Assembly (NCBI GenBank): GCA_030016385.1 | Contig: JASEJN010000008.1 | Location: 1 to 64,000 of the forward strand | DNA: 64,000 nucleotides | Direction: 5' to 3' | Source: Clostridiales bacterium | Lineage (GTDB): Bacteria > Bacillota > Clostridia > Clostridiales > Oxobacteraceae | Part shown: one piece after another, positions 8,618 through 18,220 of the stretch | Numbering within the stretch: the stretch's first letter is position 1 | Layout of the letters: every line of letters starts with the position of its first letter | Made by a program: the position numbers and the translations under genes | Notes under the pieces: model-generated | Databases searched by the model: none | Told to the model about the DNA's origin: nothing | What the model saw: the letters and a program-made list of their open reading frames with translations, nothing else

Positions 8618-9436
8618 ATGAAAAATGAAATGGTAATCCTTAAGAATTATTTTGATAATATGCAGGTGAATTTGCTTACAACAGCATACACCAAATGCTG
8701 GAATGACTGGAGAGAGATCGACTATATACCCCAATTCAACAAGTTCTATTACATATGCGACGGCGAGGGGTGGCTTAAAATAGGCAACGACGAGTATTAC
8801 CCGAAACCGGGGGAGCTCTACCTCATGCCTGCCGGAGTTTTGCAATCCTATTCTTATATAAGCAAAAATACATTTTTGAAATACTGGTGCCATTTTACTG
8901 CAACTGTCGGAGATATAAACATATTTGATATTATCAAAACGCCGCTGCATATAAAAATCGAAAACAGGGATGAAATAGAAAACGCGTTTAAAGAACTTAT
9001 ATTAAGCTATAAAAGTACAGGAATTACATCCTCCCTCAGGATAAAATCGGAACTTCTTGGCATAATAGCATTATTTTTTGAGAATTTTTCCGCGGATGAT
9101 ATACATATTTCAAGTTCATCGTCTGTCGGTGCGTTGAGCACGGTAATGAATTATATAGAAAAAAATATCGGGAAAAACATAAATGTCGAAGAACTTGCCA
9201 GGATCGCAGGGTTTCACCCAAACTATTTTATAAAATTTTTTAGAAAGCATCTGGGAATTTCCCCCATGCAGTATATAAACAGAAAGAGGATGGAAATGGC
9301 CAAAGGGTTGATTAAAGCGACAGATATGACCATATCGGAAATTGCACGGCGGACAGGCTATAAAGATCCTTTCTACTTTTCTAAGCTTTTTAAAAAATAT
9401 ACCGGGTTTTCACCTTCGGAGTATCGTAAAATTTGA
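8618..9436 (+). CDS. AraC-family regulator with cupin-like sensor domain
   Basis: This 272-residue protein has an N-terminal arabinose-binding-like beta domain (about residues 30-110, including ICDGEGWLKIG and PKPGELYLMPAGV) and a C-terminal double helix-turn-helix (about 170-272). The second helix-turn-helix shows ISEIARRTGYKDPFYFSKLFKKYTGFSPSEYRK in overlapping pieces, the usual AraC signature. It is divergent from alpha-L-fucosidase (239-base gap) and upstream of the URO-D gene, so it is probably a sugar-responsive activator of one or both. The ligand is unknown. Confidence 0.9.
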   Translation: MKNEMVILKNYFDNMQVNLLTTAYTKCWNDWREIDYIPQFNKFYYICDGEGWLKIGNDEYYPKPGELYLMPAGVLQSYSYISKNTFLKYWCHFTATVGDINIFDIIKTPLHIKIENRDEIENAFKELILSYKSTGITSSLRIKSELLGIIALFFENFSADDIHISSSSSVGALSTVMNYIEKNIGKNINVEELARIAGFHPNYFIKFFRKHLGISPMQYINRKRMEMAKGLIKATDMTISEIARRTGYKDPFYFSKLFKKYTGFSPSEYRKI

Positions 9437-9573
9437 TGTACGAGTGCAATATTATTATAGTTTCAGGCAATTATTTGTGATGTAATGCAATGTTGCCCAA
9501 TATATAATAAAATAGAAATATTTCTCGACTGCCGTGAAGATGTAGGAAAATTTATATTTTGTGGGGTGATAAA

Positions 9574-10695
9574 TTGTCTATTAAGCCATGCAGGCCGAAA
9601 TGGAGAGGCACGATGACGGACAGGGAAAGATTCAACAGGCAGATGCATTACAAATCCGTAGACAGATGCTTTAACATGGAGTTTGGATACTGGGATGAAA
9701 ATTTTAAGGAATGGCCGCTGTTTTACGAAAACGGAATCAAAAACAACTATGAAGCCGATATATTTTTCAACTTCGATACTATGGATGTAATCGGAGGCAA
9801 TACATGGATGAGTCCGCCGTTTCCAGATACAGTAATAGAAGAAACTTCGAAGACTAAAGTGATGATGAACGGCGATGGGCTTATTGCTGAAGTCCCCAAA
9901 GACGGCCACGATACGATACCGCATTTTATGAAATCCACTATTGTGACGCCGGATGACTGGGAAAAATGCAAAGAGGAAAGGTTCAGGAGGGATGATCCGA
10001 AAAGAAGAGTCGATATTGAAGCGCTTAAAAAACAATATCCAGAGGACAGGGATTATCCTCTTGGTGTAGACTGTGGATCCATGATAGGCAAGATAAGGAA
10101 CATGTTGACATTTCAGGGGCTTGCCTATGCATGTTATGACTATCCTGAAATGGTTGAAGACATGGTAGAGACAAGCTGCATCCTAGTCGAAGACTTCTTG
10201 GATCAGGTGCTTCCAAACTTCAGCTTTGATTTTGCATCCGGATGGGAGGATATATGTTTTAAAAATGGTTCCATAGTGTCGGTTAGTTTCTTCAAAGATG
10301 TTGTTATGCCGAGGTATAAACGGATCAGCAAGAAATTGCATAACCATGGAATAGATATCTGGTATATAGATTGCGATGGCGATGTAAGGCCGATACTGCC
10401 CTATTTTCTAGAAGGGGGAGTAAATTGCCTGTTCCCATATGAAGTAAACAGCTGTATGCATCCTGCCCAACTTTTAAATGAATACGGCAAGGACCTGAGG
10501 ATAATGGGCGGCGTTGACAAAATGGAACTTGGCAAGGGAAAAGAAGCGATCAAAGCATATCTTGAGACACTGGTTCCTGCAGTTGAAAGGGGAGGGTATA
10601 TCCCTTTCTGTGACCACAGGTGCCCGCCTAATGTAAAACCCGATGATTATCTGTATTATCTGGATTTAAAGGAAAAAATGTTTGGAATGAGATAA
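9574..10695 (+). CDS. Uroporphyrinogen decarboxylase-superfamily protein of sugar loci
   Basis: This protein of about 374 residues has the URO-D (methyltransferase-like) barrel: MTDRERFNRQMHY...VDR near its start, MIGKIRNMLTFQGLAY in the middle, and IMGGVDKMELGKGKEAI near the end. Heme biosynthesis genes are absent, and the position among AraC regulators, fucosidase and ABC genes suggests a catabolic or methyl-transfer role not yet assigned. A TTG at 9574 behind GGGGTGAT or the ATG at 9613 behind GAGAGG could be the start; I prefer 9574 because the preceding residues (KPCRPKWRGT) look like part of the protein. The substrate is unknown. Confidence 0.75.
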   Translation: MSIKPCRPKWRGTMTDRERFNRQMHYKSVDRCFNMEFGYWDENFKEWPLFYENGIKNNYEADIFFNFDTMDVIGGNTWMSPPFPDTVIEETSKTKVMMNGDGLIAEVPKDGHDTIPHFMKSTIVTPDDWEKCKEERFRRDDPKRRVDIEALKKQYPEDRDYPLGVDCGSMIGKIRNMLTFQGLAYACYDYPEMVEDMVETSCILVEDFLDQVLPNFSFDFASGWEDICFKNGSIVSVSFFKDVVMPRYKRISKKLHNHGIDIWYIDCDGDVRPILPYFLEGGVNCLFPYEVNSCMHPAQLLNEYGKDLRIMGGVDKMELGKGKEAIKAYLETLVPAVERGGYIPFCDHRCPPNVKPDDYLYYLDLKEKMFGMR

Positions 10696-10702
10696 ATTAA
10701 AA

Positions 10703-10806
10703 CACCCGGCATGATGTAATGTGATATGCCCCCATTATGGTCAACAGTTTTATTATTTTAACTGCCTGCCGTAATGGGAGCATATCAGTATTCCGGGTGC
10801 TTTTTT
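10703..10806. terminator. Large bidirectional terminator
   Basis: The outer stem CACCCGG (10703-10709) pairs with CCGGGTG (10793-10799) and is followed by six T. Inside, GATATGC (10723-10729) pairs with GCATATC (10780-10786) and CCCATTA with TAATGGG. It serves the URO-D gene and probably the convergent AraC gene ending at 10805. Confidence 0.85.
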
Positions 10807-11665
10807 ATCTCCAATATTTCCTGAACCTATATGGGGTTACCTTTTCTTGTTCTTTGAAAGTCCTGATAAAATTGCTGACACTTTCAAAGCCTATCCTATA
10901 AGCTATTTCACAGACTGTAAGGTCAGTATTCTTAAGCAGTATTTTACTTTGATTCAACCTGTAATTGATGAGATATTCGTAGGGGCCAAAACCAGTATAT
11001 TTTTTGAACTGCCTTGAGAGGTAATATTTGCTAATGCCGAGTTTAGAAGCTAATGTATCAAGATCAATAGGAGTGTTGAATTCATTTTCAATTTCATTTA
11101 TGGCCTTTTGTATGATCTCAGGTAAAAACTTTCCGCTGTCATTGCCGTGTCTGCTTATCAAGAAAAGCTCCGTAAGCATTTCAACTATTAAGCATGATGA
11201 TAAAATGTCTGCCCTTTTGTCTTTTTCCTTTAGAAGATTTTGTATTTTATTCATATTATTATATATAATATTATCTATGCTTTTAAAAGTAAAAACAGGG
11301 CCGTTTTCCTTCAATATTTCTTCTGCATAGCCCCTGCTTTCCCCTCCGTTAAAGTGCAGCCAAACCATTTCCCACTGCCCATCCTGATGGCAGCCGTAAT
11401 ATTGGTAGTTCATACAGTCTATCAGAAAAGCATCATTTGCCGATAACGTATAATCCTTCTTCATATATTTTAAATGCCCTTTTCCGCTTAATGTGTACAA
11501 AAGAAGTATTGAATTATACCCTTCGCGGTCGGTAAAATAACTTTTCCTGCACATAAAATGCCCAGTGCTTTGAACATAATAAAACAAAGATCTTGCAACA
11601 AGAGCAGGAGTATTTTCAATACTCCATGAACAGTCTTTCAAATCCATGGTGTTTTTTGCCCTCAT
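10805..11665 (-). CDS. AraC-family transcriptional regulator
   Basis: This regulator of about 286 residues has an N-terminal cupin-like sensor (GKGHLKYMKKDYTLSANDAFLI, then YQYYG and MVWLHFNGG) and a C-terminal tandem helix-turn-helix. The last part shows CEIAYRIGFESVSNFIRTFKEQ and TPYRFRKYW, typical of AraC. The ATG at 11665 is chosen because AGGAG lies seven bases upstream; an in-frame start 36 bases earlier has no ribosome site. It is divergent from the membrane AraC gene at 11889, a pairing that suggests both act on the ABC operon to the right. Confidence 0.88.
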   Translation of the reverse strand: MRAKNTMDLKDCSWSIENTPALVARSLFYYVQSTGHFMCRKSYFTDREGYNSILLLYTLSGKGHLKYMKKDYTLSANDAFLIDCMNYQYYGCHQDGQWEMVWLHFNGGESRGYAEEILKENGPVFTFKSIDNIIYNNMNKIQNLLKEKDKRADILSSCLIVEMLTELFLISRHGNDSGKFLPEIIQKAINEIENEFNTPIDLDTLASKLGISKYYLSRQFKKYTGFGPYEYLINYRLNQSKILLKNTDLTVCEIAYRIGFESVSNFIRTFKEQEKVTPYRFRKYWR

Positions 11666-11744
11666 AATTTTACTCCTGATATAAATAAATTGGTTATACA
11701 ATGTGAACGCAAAATATCACTCAGATATAAAATATAATTGCTCT

Positions 11745-11800
11745 TTCCATAATATTCTTCAAATAATCTTTATGCACTCTTCCTTTCGGTACGGATGACT
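11745..11800 (+). repeat. Dispersed repeat fragment
   Basis: ATATTCTTCAAATAATCTTT followed by ATGCACT and CCTTTCGGTACGGAT recurs, with changes, at 37369 and in part at 21727. It appears to be one arm of the dispersed element family. It lies in the divergent promoter region of two AraC genes. Confidence 0.45.
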
Positions 11801-11888
11801 GACGATTTTTGTTATGTTATAATTATAATATAAAAAAATATAAAATAACAGTGATTGAATGGTGTTCTATTTAAGAAGGGATTCATAA

Positions 11889-14174
11889 ATGGGTATAAAT
11901 AATGATAAAAAAATACTGATGAGCAGGACTTTTACAAAGATAATAGTATCTTTTTTTATGATCATCTTTTTTACTATATTGATGGTTTCGACGATCGTTT
12001 ATTATAAATTCACCAGGGCTACTATATCGGATGTGCAGGTCAATATACAGGAAAAGCTTTCACAGAATATGAACCAGCTTGAATTTATGAGAAATCAGGT
12101 GAATGGTGTCGGGGAACAGTTATTAAACGACAGCGATATTATAGATTACCTTTATTTGGATATGCCAGATTCAAAAAATGAGTATATAGTCTCAAGGAAG
12201 CTGATGCAGACCGTTGATGCCAATCCCATGATAAATTCCATATATGCTTACAACGGCGGTACCAAAAAGTTTGAAAGCAATATAGGATCGTCAGGTTCCC
12301 CTATAGATAAAGAAATGGGGCATGTGGTAACCGAATATGACGGCAGGAGCAGGCTGAAATTTACTCCTATGACATTTACGGATGTGGATGGGAGTGAGAA
12401 AGGCATCATCTCGATTGTTTTTAATGACTACTCTAATTTGGACTCGGATAAAAGTAAAAGTATGCTGATAATAAATCTGAAAGCTGATTATGTACGGGAT
12501 TCTTTTACGCTTTTATCAAATACCAAGGATTCCAACGTATTGATAATAGATAATAATGGTGATGTAATATGCGATTCGAATTTTAAATACTTTGGGAAGA
12601 ATGTATCTAGCTTTGACTATGTAAGGGATATACTAAAGTCCGATAGGGAAAACGGCTACATGATAGTAAAAAATCCTGGGGGTAAATTTCTGGCAAACTA
12701 TGTAAGATCGGCCGCAAATCCCTTTATATTTATTTACAACACAGATTATAATAAAATATTGCATGAGAATAACGCGCTGTTGAGAAATATTATCCTGATC
12801 TGCCTTGTTATATTGTTGATCTCTGCTTTGATCTCTGTTTTAGCCGCTTATAATATATATTTGCCGTTTTACAAATTGATTAAGAGCGTGAAGCTTAAGT
12901 GGAATCTTAGAGAATCGGAGACAAAGAGCGCTGTCAGCTCCGGAAATGATGCTGAATATTTGATGAATGCTTTTTTGAGTATCATAGACAGGACAAACAA
13001 ACTGGAAGATTCCATCAAAAACAATGTGCCATTTATTAAAAATATGTTTTTGAAGGTGCTTCTGGAAGGGAATATGCTGATACCTTCCAAAGATGTCAAT
13101 GCAAGGGTTAAAGAGCTGAAATTGAACATATCGAACAGCAGGGCCTCTGTCATATTGTTCAGTATAGATGGTTTTAGGAAGATTTATCAAATACAGGATC
13201 AGCTTATGGGAAAGGGTTTGGTATCACAGATCGAAAGCATTATCTATGGCGCTCTTTCAAAGGATAATAAGATTGAAGTTGTAAGTACTGCACAGGATCT
13301 GGTTGCCGTTATTGTAAATGTTGACAATGCGGAAAAATTTACTGCAGGTATAAAAGATAAAATAAGGTTTATCCAGGAGCAGATAAAGGTAACATTAGGT
13401 GTATCTGTAACGGCTGCAATCGGACTTATGACCAATAGTATCGAAGATATCAATATGTCATATAACGATTGCCTTGAGCTTATAAAATACAGGTTTGTAT
13501 ATGGCTACAATTCCATTCTGGATAGAAGTATAGTTACAAATATGGTAAATAAAAAGATAACTTCTGTAGACAAAATAAAAAAGAAAATCATACAGAATGT
13601 TAAAAATTGCAATATAGATCTTGTAAGAGGGGAATTGGATAGACTTTTTGAAATGATTGCCGATAACCAGTACGATTATATAAGGCTTACCATAAACCAA
13701 CTGGCTCTCGATATCATAATGGCTGTAAAGTCCATTTTAGTTTCTGAAGATTATGATATCGACTTTGGAAATATATATACCGATATTAATGATATCGATA
13801 CGCTTGAAGACATAAAGACATGGTTTATTTCATACTGCAGCGACATTATAGAAAAATTGAAAGAAAAGAAGAATACAAAGCAACTTGAAATGGTAAAGAT
13901 TGCCGTATCATATGTCAAGGATAATTTCTATAAACCGGAAATATCCACGGAGTGTGTATCGGACATTGTAGGCCTGACACCGGGTTATTTCGGCAAATTG
14001 TTCAGCGAGTACATGGGTAAATCCCTAAACGAATATATTGTGGAGCTTAGAATGATTAAGGCGGGGGAATTGCTTAAAAACAGCGAGGTGTCGGTAAATG
14101 ATGTCGCCATCGATGTCGGCTATACCAATCAATCTTATTTTACCGCTACATTTAAAAAACATTTTGGCGTGTGA
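11889..14174 (+). CDS. Membrane-bound AraC-type one-component regulator, C-terminus frameshifted
   Basis: This 761-residue protein has a transmembrane helix near residues 18-38, an extracellular sensor region of roughly 250 residues, a second helix near 298-320 (IILICLVILLISALISVLAA), a long cytoplasmic linker, and a C-terminal AraC helix-turn-helix pair. It is typical of regulators placed upstream of LplABC-type sugar importers. The reading frame stops at TGA 14172-14174 inside the last motif, right after KKHFGV. Skipping one TG of GTGTG (14169-14173) restores the usual ending TPNQYKIDYKKAQGLK, which runs to TAG at 14222. Only 16 residues are lost, so DNA binding may survive. Confidence 0.88.
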   Translation: MGINNDKKILMSRTFTKIIVSFFMIIFFTILMVSTIVYYKFTRATISDVQVNIQEKLSQNMNQLEFMRNQVNGVGEQLLNDSDIIDYLYLDMPDSKNEYIVSRKLMQTVDANPMINSIYAYNGGTKKFESNIGSSGSPIDKEMGHVVTEYDGRSRLKFTPMTFTDVDGSEKGIISIVFNDYSNLDSDKSKSMLIINLKADYVRDSFTLLSNTKDSNVLIIDNNGDVICDSNFKYFGKNVSSFDYVRDILKSDRENGYMIVKNPGGKFLANYVRSAANPFIFIYNTDYNKILHENNALLRNIILICLVILLISALISVLAAYNIYLPFYKLIKSVKLKWNLRESETKSAVSSGNDAEYLMNAFLSIIDRTNKLEDSIKNNVPFIKNMFLKVLLEGNMLIPSKDVNARVKELKLNISNSRASVILFSIDGFRKIYQIQDQLMGKGLVSQIESIIYGALSKDNKIEVVSTAQDLVAVIVNVDNAEKFTAGIKDKIRFIQEQIKVTLGVSVTAAIGLMTNSIEDINMSYNDCLELIKYRFVYGYNSILDRSIVTNMVNKKITSVDKIKKKIIQNVKNCNIDLVRGELDRLFEMIADNQYDYIRLTINQLALDIIMAVKSILVSEDYDIDFGNIYTDINDIDTLEDIKTWFISYCSDIIEKLKEKKNTKQLEMVKIAVSYVKDNFYKPEISTECVSDIVGLTPGYFGKLFSEYMGKSLNEYIVELRMIKAGELLKNSEVSVNDVAIDVGYTNQSYFTATFKKHFGV

Positions 14175-14224
14175 CACCGAACCAATACAAAATCGATTAT
14201 AAAAAAGCACAGGGATTAAAATAG
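14174..14224 (+). pseudogene. Displaced 3' end of the membrane AraC gene
   Basis: Read from 14174, the bases encode TPNQYKIDYKKAQGLK and stop at TAG 14222-14224. This is the normal end of an AraC domain (G-V-T-P-x-x-Y). It is out of frame with the upstream gene because of an apparent two-base TG duplication at 14169-14173. Confidence 0.75.
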
Positions 14225-14560
14225 GCTGTTTACAGGGTTTATAAAGGTTAAAAATAGTATGGTAATAATTTACTATACTATTTTTTTATTGTTCTGGAAA
14301 TATTATCAGAGTATAGGATATATCTTTGATGAATAGCATTATTACTTATGAATTGTGAAATTTTGTGATTATTATAAAAATATAAAACAACGAAATAAAT
14401 GTATTTATTTTAAAAAGTTGTTAAACATTTTTATAAAATTACAATAAAATATTCAAATTTTGTTATGTTCAAACCGGTAAGAGGGCTATTATAATAAAAA
14501 TGCTGAAACAATTTGAGATAATTGTTAAAATTATAAATATTGCGGAAGGAGGAACTTTAC
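14175..14560. other. Intergenic leader of the first ABC operon
   Basis: This 386-base AT-rich stretch holds the displaced AraC tail, an intrinsic terminator (14250-14287), a possible -10 TATAAT at 14490-14495 with a weak -35, and an inverted repeat AACAATT (14507-14513) with AATTGTT (14520-14526) that could be an operator. An AAGGAGG ribosome site at 14545-14551 serves the permease. No further gene is seen. Confidence 0.5.
14250..14287 (+). terminator. Intrinsic terminator
   Basis: AAAAATAGTATGGTAA pairs, with one mismatch, with TTACTATACTATTT, followed by a run of seven or more T. It ends transcription of the membrane AraC gene. Confidence 0.8.
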
Positions 14561-15532
14561 TTGACTACAAAAATAAAAACAAACAGTGCAGATAAAAATT
14601 CGGTTGCAGGAGTTAAAAAACATGGCATTATATTTGAACTGAAGAAAAACTGGGTTTTATATATGATGACATTGCCTGCAGTTGTTTTCCTTTTAATATT
14701 CAGCTATTATCCTTTGACGGGACTTCAAATAGCGTTCAGGGATTATAATGTGGTAGATGGAATATGGAAAAGCCCTTTTGCGGGTATAAAATACTTTAAG
14801 GATTTTTTCCAATCTGCCTTTGCATCACAGGTAACTTTTAATACATTGTATTTAAATCTGTTGTTTATTGTTGTCGGGCATGTATTTGCCGTGACTATAG
14901 CAATATTATTAAATGAAGTGATAAATGAAAAACTGAAAAAGGTATTTCAGGTTTCCATGTTTTTCCCATATTTTTTATCGTGGGTAATAATAAGCGCTAT
15001 TGTCTACAGTTTTCTCAACGATAAATTCGGGGCTTTGAATACTTTTTTAGCCGGCATCGGTTTGCCGACTCATGCGTGGTATAATATGCCGCAGCTATGG
15101 AGGGGCATACTTACCGTTATAAATACATGGCAGTCCTTTGGATATAACGTGATAATATATTTAGCCGTTATTGTATCTATAGACAGTCAAATATACGAAG
15201 CGGCAAGAATCGATGGCGCCAATAAGATGGATGAAATATTCAAGATAACCATCCCGCAGATGATGCCGACTATTGTGTTGCTGTTGCTTTTAGCTCTCGG
15301 GAAGATATTCTATGGTAATTTCGGCATGCTGTATGCCATAATCGGGGATAACGGAGTATTGCTTAAAAATACCGATGTAATAGATACTTATGTCTTCAGG
15401 GCTATGAGGACGGACGGTGCGTACAGCCTTGCAACTGCAGTGGGATTATACCAATCAGTGCTGGGATTTGTTCTGGTTTTGATTTTTAACAAGTTGGCAA
15501 AGATGTATGATGATACCATGGGATTGTTCTAG
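14561..15532 (+). CDS. Sugar ABC transporter permease, LplB-like
   Basis: This 324-residue membrane protein is the first of two permeases of an oligosaccharide importer of the LplB/YtcP type (CUT1-like). It has a hydrophobic start (YMMTLPAVVFLLIFSYYPL), about six transmembrane segments, and the conserved loop EAARIDGANKMDEIFKITIP that contacts the ATPase. The TTG at 14561 is preferred: AAGGAGG at 14545-14551 lies nine bases before it. It is followed by its partner permease after 15 bases. No ATP-binding gene is present in the locus. Confidence 0.92.
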   Translation: MTTKIKTNSADKNSVAGVKKHGIIFELKKNWVLYMMTLPAVVFLLIFSYYPLTGLQIAFRDYNVVDGIWKSPFAGIKYFKDFFQSAFASQVTFNTLYLNLLFIVVGHVFAVTIAILLNEVINEKLKKVFQVSMFFPYFLSWVIISAIVYSFLNDKFGALNTFLAGIGLPTHAWYNMPQLWRGILTVINTWQSFGYNVIIYLAVIVSIDSQIYEAARIDGANKMDEIFKITIPQMMPTIVLLLLLALGKIFYGNFGMLYAIIGDNGVLLKNTDVIDTYVFRAMRTDGAYSLATAVGLYQSVLGFVLVLIFNKLAKMYDDTMGLF

Positions 15533-15547
15533 GAGGGTGAATCGAAT

Positions 15548-16411
15548 ATGAATAGAGGTTTAAAAACATTCAATGTAATAAATACAATTTTTCTGGCTCT
15601 GGTATCGTTAGTCACACTGTTGCCTTTTTTAATAGTTTTGTCCGTGTCGTTCAGCGATGAACGAAGCATTGCAAAGTATGGCTACAGTATAATACCAAAA
15701 CAGCTGTCATTAGCCGCATACAAGGGATTGTTCGGTGCGGGAAGCACTATATTCAATGCATATAAAGTAACTGTATTCATAACGGTCGTAGGTACGCTAC
15801 TGGCAGTTTTGATTACATCGATGATGGGCTACGCGTTGTCAAGAAAACAGCTTAAATACAAAAACTTTTTTAACATGCTTGTATATATACCCATGGTTTT
15901 TAGCGGAGGATTGGTTCCTTTTTATATTGTGCTTCTAAAACTTCATCTTTCAAACAACATATGGGGTTTGATCGTACCGATGCTGTTTAATCCTTTTAAC
16001 TTATTCCTGATACGAAACTTTTTCAAAGGATTACCTGATTCGATCATGGAATCTGCGAAGATTGACGGCGCAGGCGAATTTCGCATATTCTGGAGCATAG
16101 TTTTGAGACTGGCGCTGCCGGGGCTCGCAACCATTACTCTATTTTATGCCCTCGCATTTTGGAATGACTGGACTTTAGCATTACTTCTTATAGATGATAC
16201 AAGACTGTATCCGCTGCAGTATCTTCTGAGGCAGATACTTTCAAGGGTAACATTTGTGGCTACATCCGGTGCACATGTTACAGGCAATATACCTGCAGAG
16301 AGTACGAAAATGGCTACGGTCATCGTGACTATAGGCCCAATAGTTTTAGTGTATCCTTTCATTCAAAAATATTTTATAAAGGGGATAACTATCGGGGCTA
16401 TAAAAGGTTAG
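15548..16411 (+). CDS. Sugar ABC transporter permease, YtcP-like
   Basis: This 287-residue permease pairs with the gene before it. It has about six transmembrane segments and the ATPase-contact loop ESAKIDGAGEFRIFWSIVLRLA. The C-terminus (PFIQKYFIKGITIGAIKG) is typical of YtcP-like permeases. The ATG follows AGGAGGGTG. A small CCGGC-AAT-GCCGG hairpin (16419-16431) lies between it and the binding-protein gene. Confidence 0.93.
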   Translation: MNRGLKTFNVINTIFLALVSLVTLLPFLIVLSVSFSDERSIAKYGYSIIPKQLSLAAYKGLFGAGSTIFNAYKVTVFITVVGTLLAVLITSMMGYALSRKQLKYKNFFNMLVYIPMVFSGGLVPFYIVLLKLHLSNNIWGLIVPMLFNPFNLFLIRNFFKGLPDSIMESAKIDGAGEFRIFWSIVLRLALPGLATITLFYALAFWNDWTLALLLIDDTRLYPLQYLLRQILSRVTFVATSGAHVTGNIPAESTKMATVIVTIGPIVLVYPFIQKYFIKGITIGAIKG

Positions 16412-16514
16412 GCTATTTCCGGCAATGCCGGTTAGCATAATAAATACTTGTTGTGCTATAATAATGAAATATTTAGACTGGCACAATCAGTAAAATTGAA
16501 AAGGAGTGTAAAGA

Positions 16515-18011
16515 ATGAAGACAAAGAGGAAATTGATGTGTATGCTCATAATAATGAGTATAATGGTTTCTCTGGTAGTTGGCTGTGCTAAACAGGGTAA
16601 AAAAGCTACTGAGAGTCCATCTGGCCTGAAAAAGGTGCCTATTACCATTTATGTGGCAGGAGACAGGCCAAAACAGCAAGATGAAGTTTTAAGGAATATC
16701 GAGGATAAAACGAAGGATGAATTGAATATCAGCCTTACGGTAAATTATATCCCGTGGAGTGATTATGCAAATCAGGTTAAGCTTAAGGCTTCCGCAGGGC
16801 AAAATTTTGATATCTATTTAAGCTTTTTTGGTGATTTATCCGGGAATATCGCAAGGAAACAGTGCATGGATATAACTTCCCTTGTGGATAAATATGGTCC
16901 GGACTTGAAAAAACAGATACCGCAGGATCTGTGGGATACGCTTACGATTGACGGTAAAATCTATGGCGTTCCGGCAGTATATCCTATGACGGAAATGGGC
17001 AGAGGATTTTTGGACCGCAAAGATTTGAGATTAAAATACAATCTTCCTGAAATAACGGATCAGGCAAGTTTGGAAAAATATCTGGATACCATAGCTAAAA
17101 ACGAGAAGGGTATGATACCATTCCTCGGCGACGGCTTGAATGTAATACTTGCCGATAAGAGCCATTTAGGACATGTGGAGTATCAGTTCAACGGGATGTA
17201 TATAGATGTTGATAAACAACCTTACAAAGTTGAAAACTGGTACAAGACGGACGTGTTCAAGACAGTATGGGAAGAGGATAAAAAGGCTATGCAAAGAGGT
17301 TGGTTTGAAAAGGACATACTTACAGATACCGACCGTGATGGAAAATTCATACAGGGCAAAGCAGCGGCAATGGCGGGAGATTTATTCAACATAACCGACA
17401 GGCAGAATGCTCTTGCCAAGAATGTGCCGGGAGGAGAAATAGAGCTCTCTATCATTAACAAAGACGGCAGATGGGTAAATACGCAGCCTGTTAATAACTA
17501 TGCGCAGATTTCATCTACGAGCAAAAACCCTGAAAGGGCTATAATGTTTTTGAACTGGCTCAGAAAGAATCCTGACAACTATAATATGTATATGCTTGGA
17601 ATTCCGGGGAAAACATATAACTTAAAAGGCGATGAGGCCGAAGTGCCGGCAGGAACTAACCCCACCGACAGGTTTGCTCCTACTCCGTGGTTTACAATGC
17701 ATACACCTTATTTGAAGACATGGACGACAGATCCTCAGTCATTTAAGGATGCGTTGAAATTCTGGAATAATTTGAAGCCGGAAGCTTCGCCTTTGATGAA
17801 GTTCTCTTATTCAAATACTAATGTTGTTGCTGAGTCAACAGCAGCCGCAAAGGTAATGACGGAGGAAGGCAGGCCGATAAGCTGCGGGCTTGTAACTTCA
17901 GATGCTGCATACCAGAAATTCTTATCCGATCTTGATAAAGCTGGAATGCCAAAGATAATTGAAGATACACAAAAACAGCTTGATAATTTCATGGCAAAAC
18001 AAGGTAAATAA
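16515..18011 (+). CDS. Sugar-binding lipoprotein of ABC importer, LplA-like
   Basis: This 498-residue extracellular solute-binding protein has a basic start (MKTKRK), a hydrophobic stretch and a lipobox with Cys24 (LVVGC), so it is anchored to the outer face of the membrane. The mature part has the type I solute-binding fold with a conserved WSDY and aromatic residues typical of oligosaccharide binders. It follows its two permeases after 103 bases. Substrates of this family include galacturonides and other complex oligosaccharides; the fucosidase and mannosidase neighbours suggest a fucosylated or mannosylated glycan, but this is inference. Confidence 0.93.
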   Translation: MKTKRKLMCMLIIMSIMVSLVVGCAKQGKKATESPSGLKKVPITIYVAGDRPKQQDEVLRNIEDKTKDELNISLTVNYIPWSDYANQVKLKASAGQNFDIYLSFFGDLSGNIARKQCMDITSLVDKYGPDLKKQIPQDLWDTLTIDGKIYGVPAVYPMTEMGRGFLDRKDLRLKYNLPEITDQASLEKYLDTIAKNEKGMIPFLGDGLNVILADKSHLGHVEYQFNGMYIDVDKQPYKVENWYKTDVFKTVWEEDKKAMQRGWFEKDILTDTDRDGKFIQGKAAAMAGDLFNITDRQNALAKNVPGGEIELSIINKDGRWVNTQPVNNYAQISSTSKNPERAIMFLNWLRKNPDNYNMYMLGIPGKTYNLKGDEAEVPAGTNPTDRFAPTPWFTMHTPYLKTWTTDPQSFKDALKFWNNLKPEASPLMKFSYSNTNVVAESTAAAKVMTEEGRPISCGLVTSDAAYQKFLSDLDKAGMPKIIEDTQKQLDNFMAKQGK

Positions 18012-18022
18012 TGGCATAATAG

Positions 18023-18120
18023 AGGCTGTCTCGAAATAAAGAAATAATACAAAATATTGAGTAGATTAAATTTGTGAACTCAATATTTTGTATATAAAAT
18101 TTATTTTGAGACAGCCTTTT
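18023..18120. terminator. Long nested hairpin, terminator or relic of a mobile element
   Basis: AGGCTGTCTC (18023-18032) pairs with GAGACAGCCT (18108-18117), followed by TTT. Inside, a perfect 16-base arm beginning ATACAAAATA (18047-18062) pairs with 18078-18093. It ends the first ABC operon. The GAGGCTGTCTC end also resembles ends of some insertion sequences, so it may be a small element reused as a terminator. Confidence 0.75.
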
Positions 18121-18220
18121 ATAAATAGTGCGAGGATTTGATGTGTATGTATTATTAGAATATAAAATAGGTTATTCGGACATTTGTAACTTTAGTAAAT
18201 GATATTGGAGGTATTCTATA

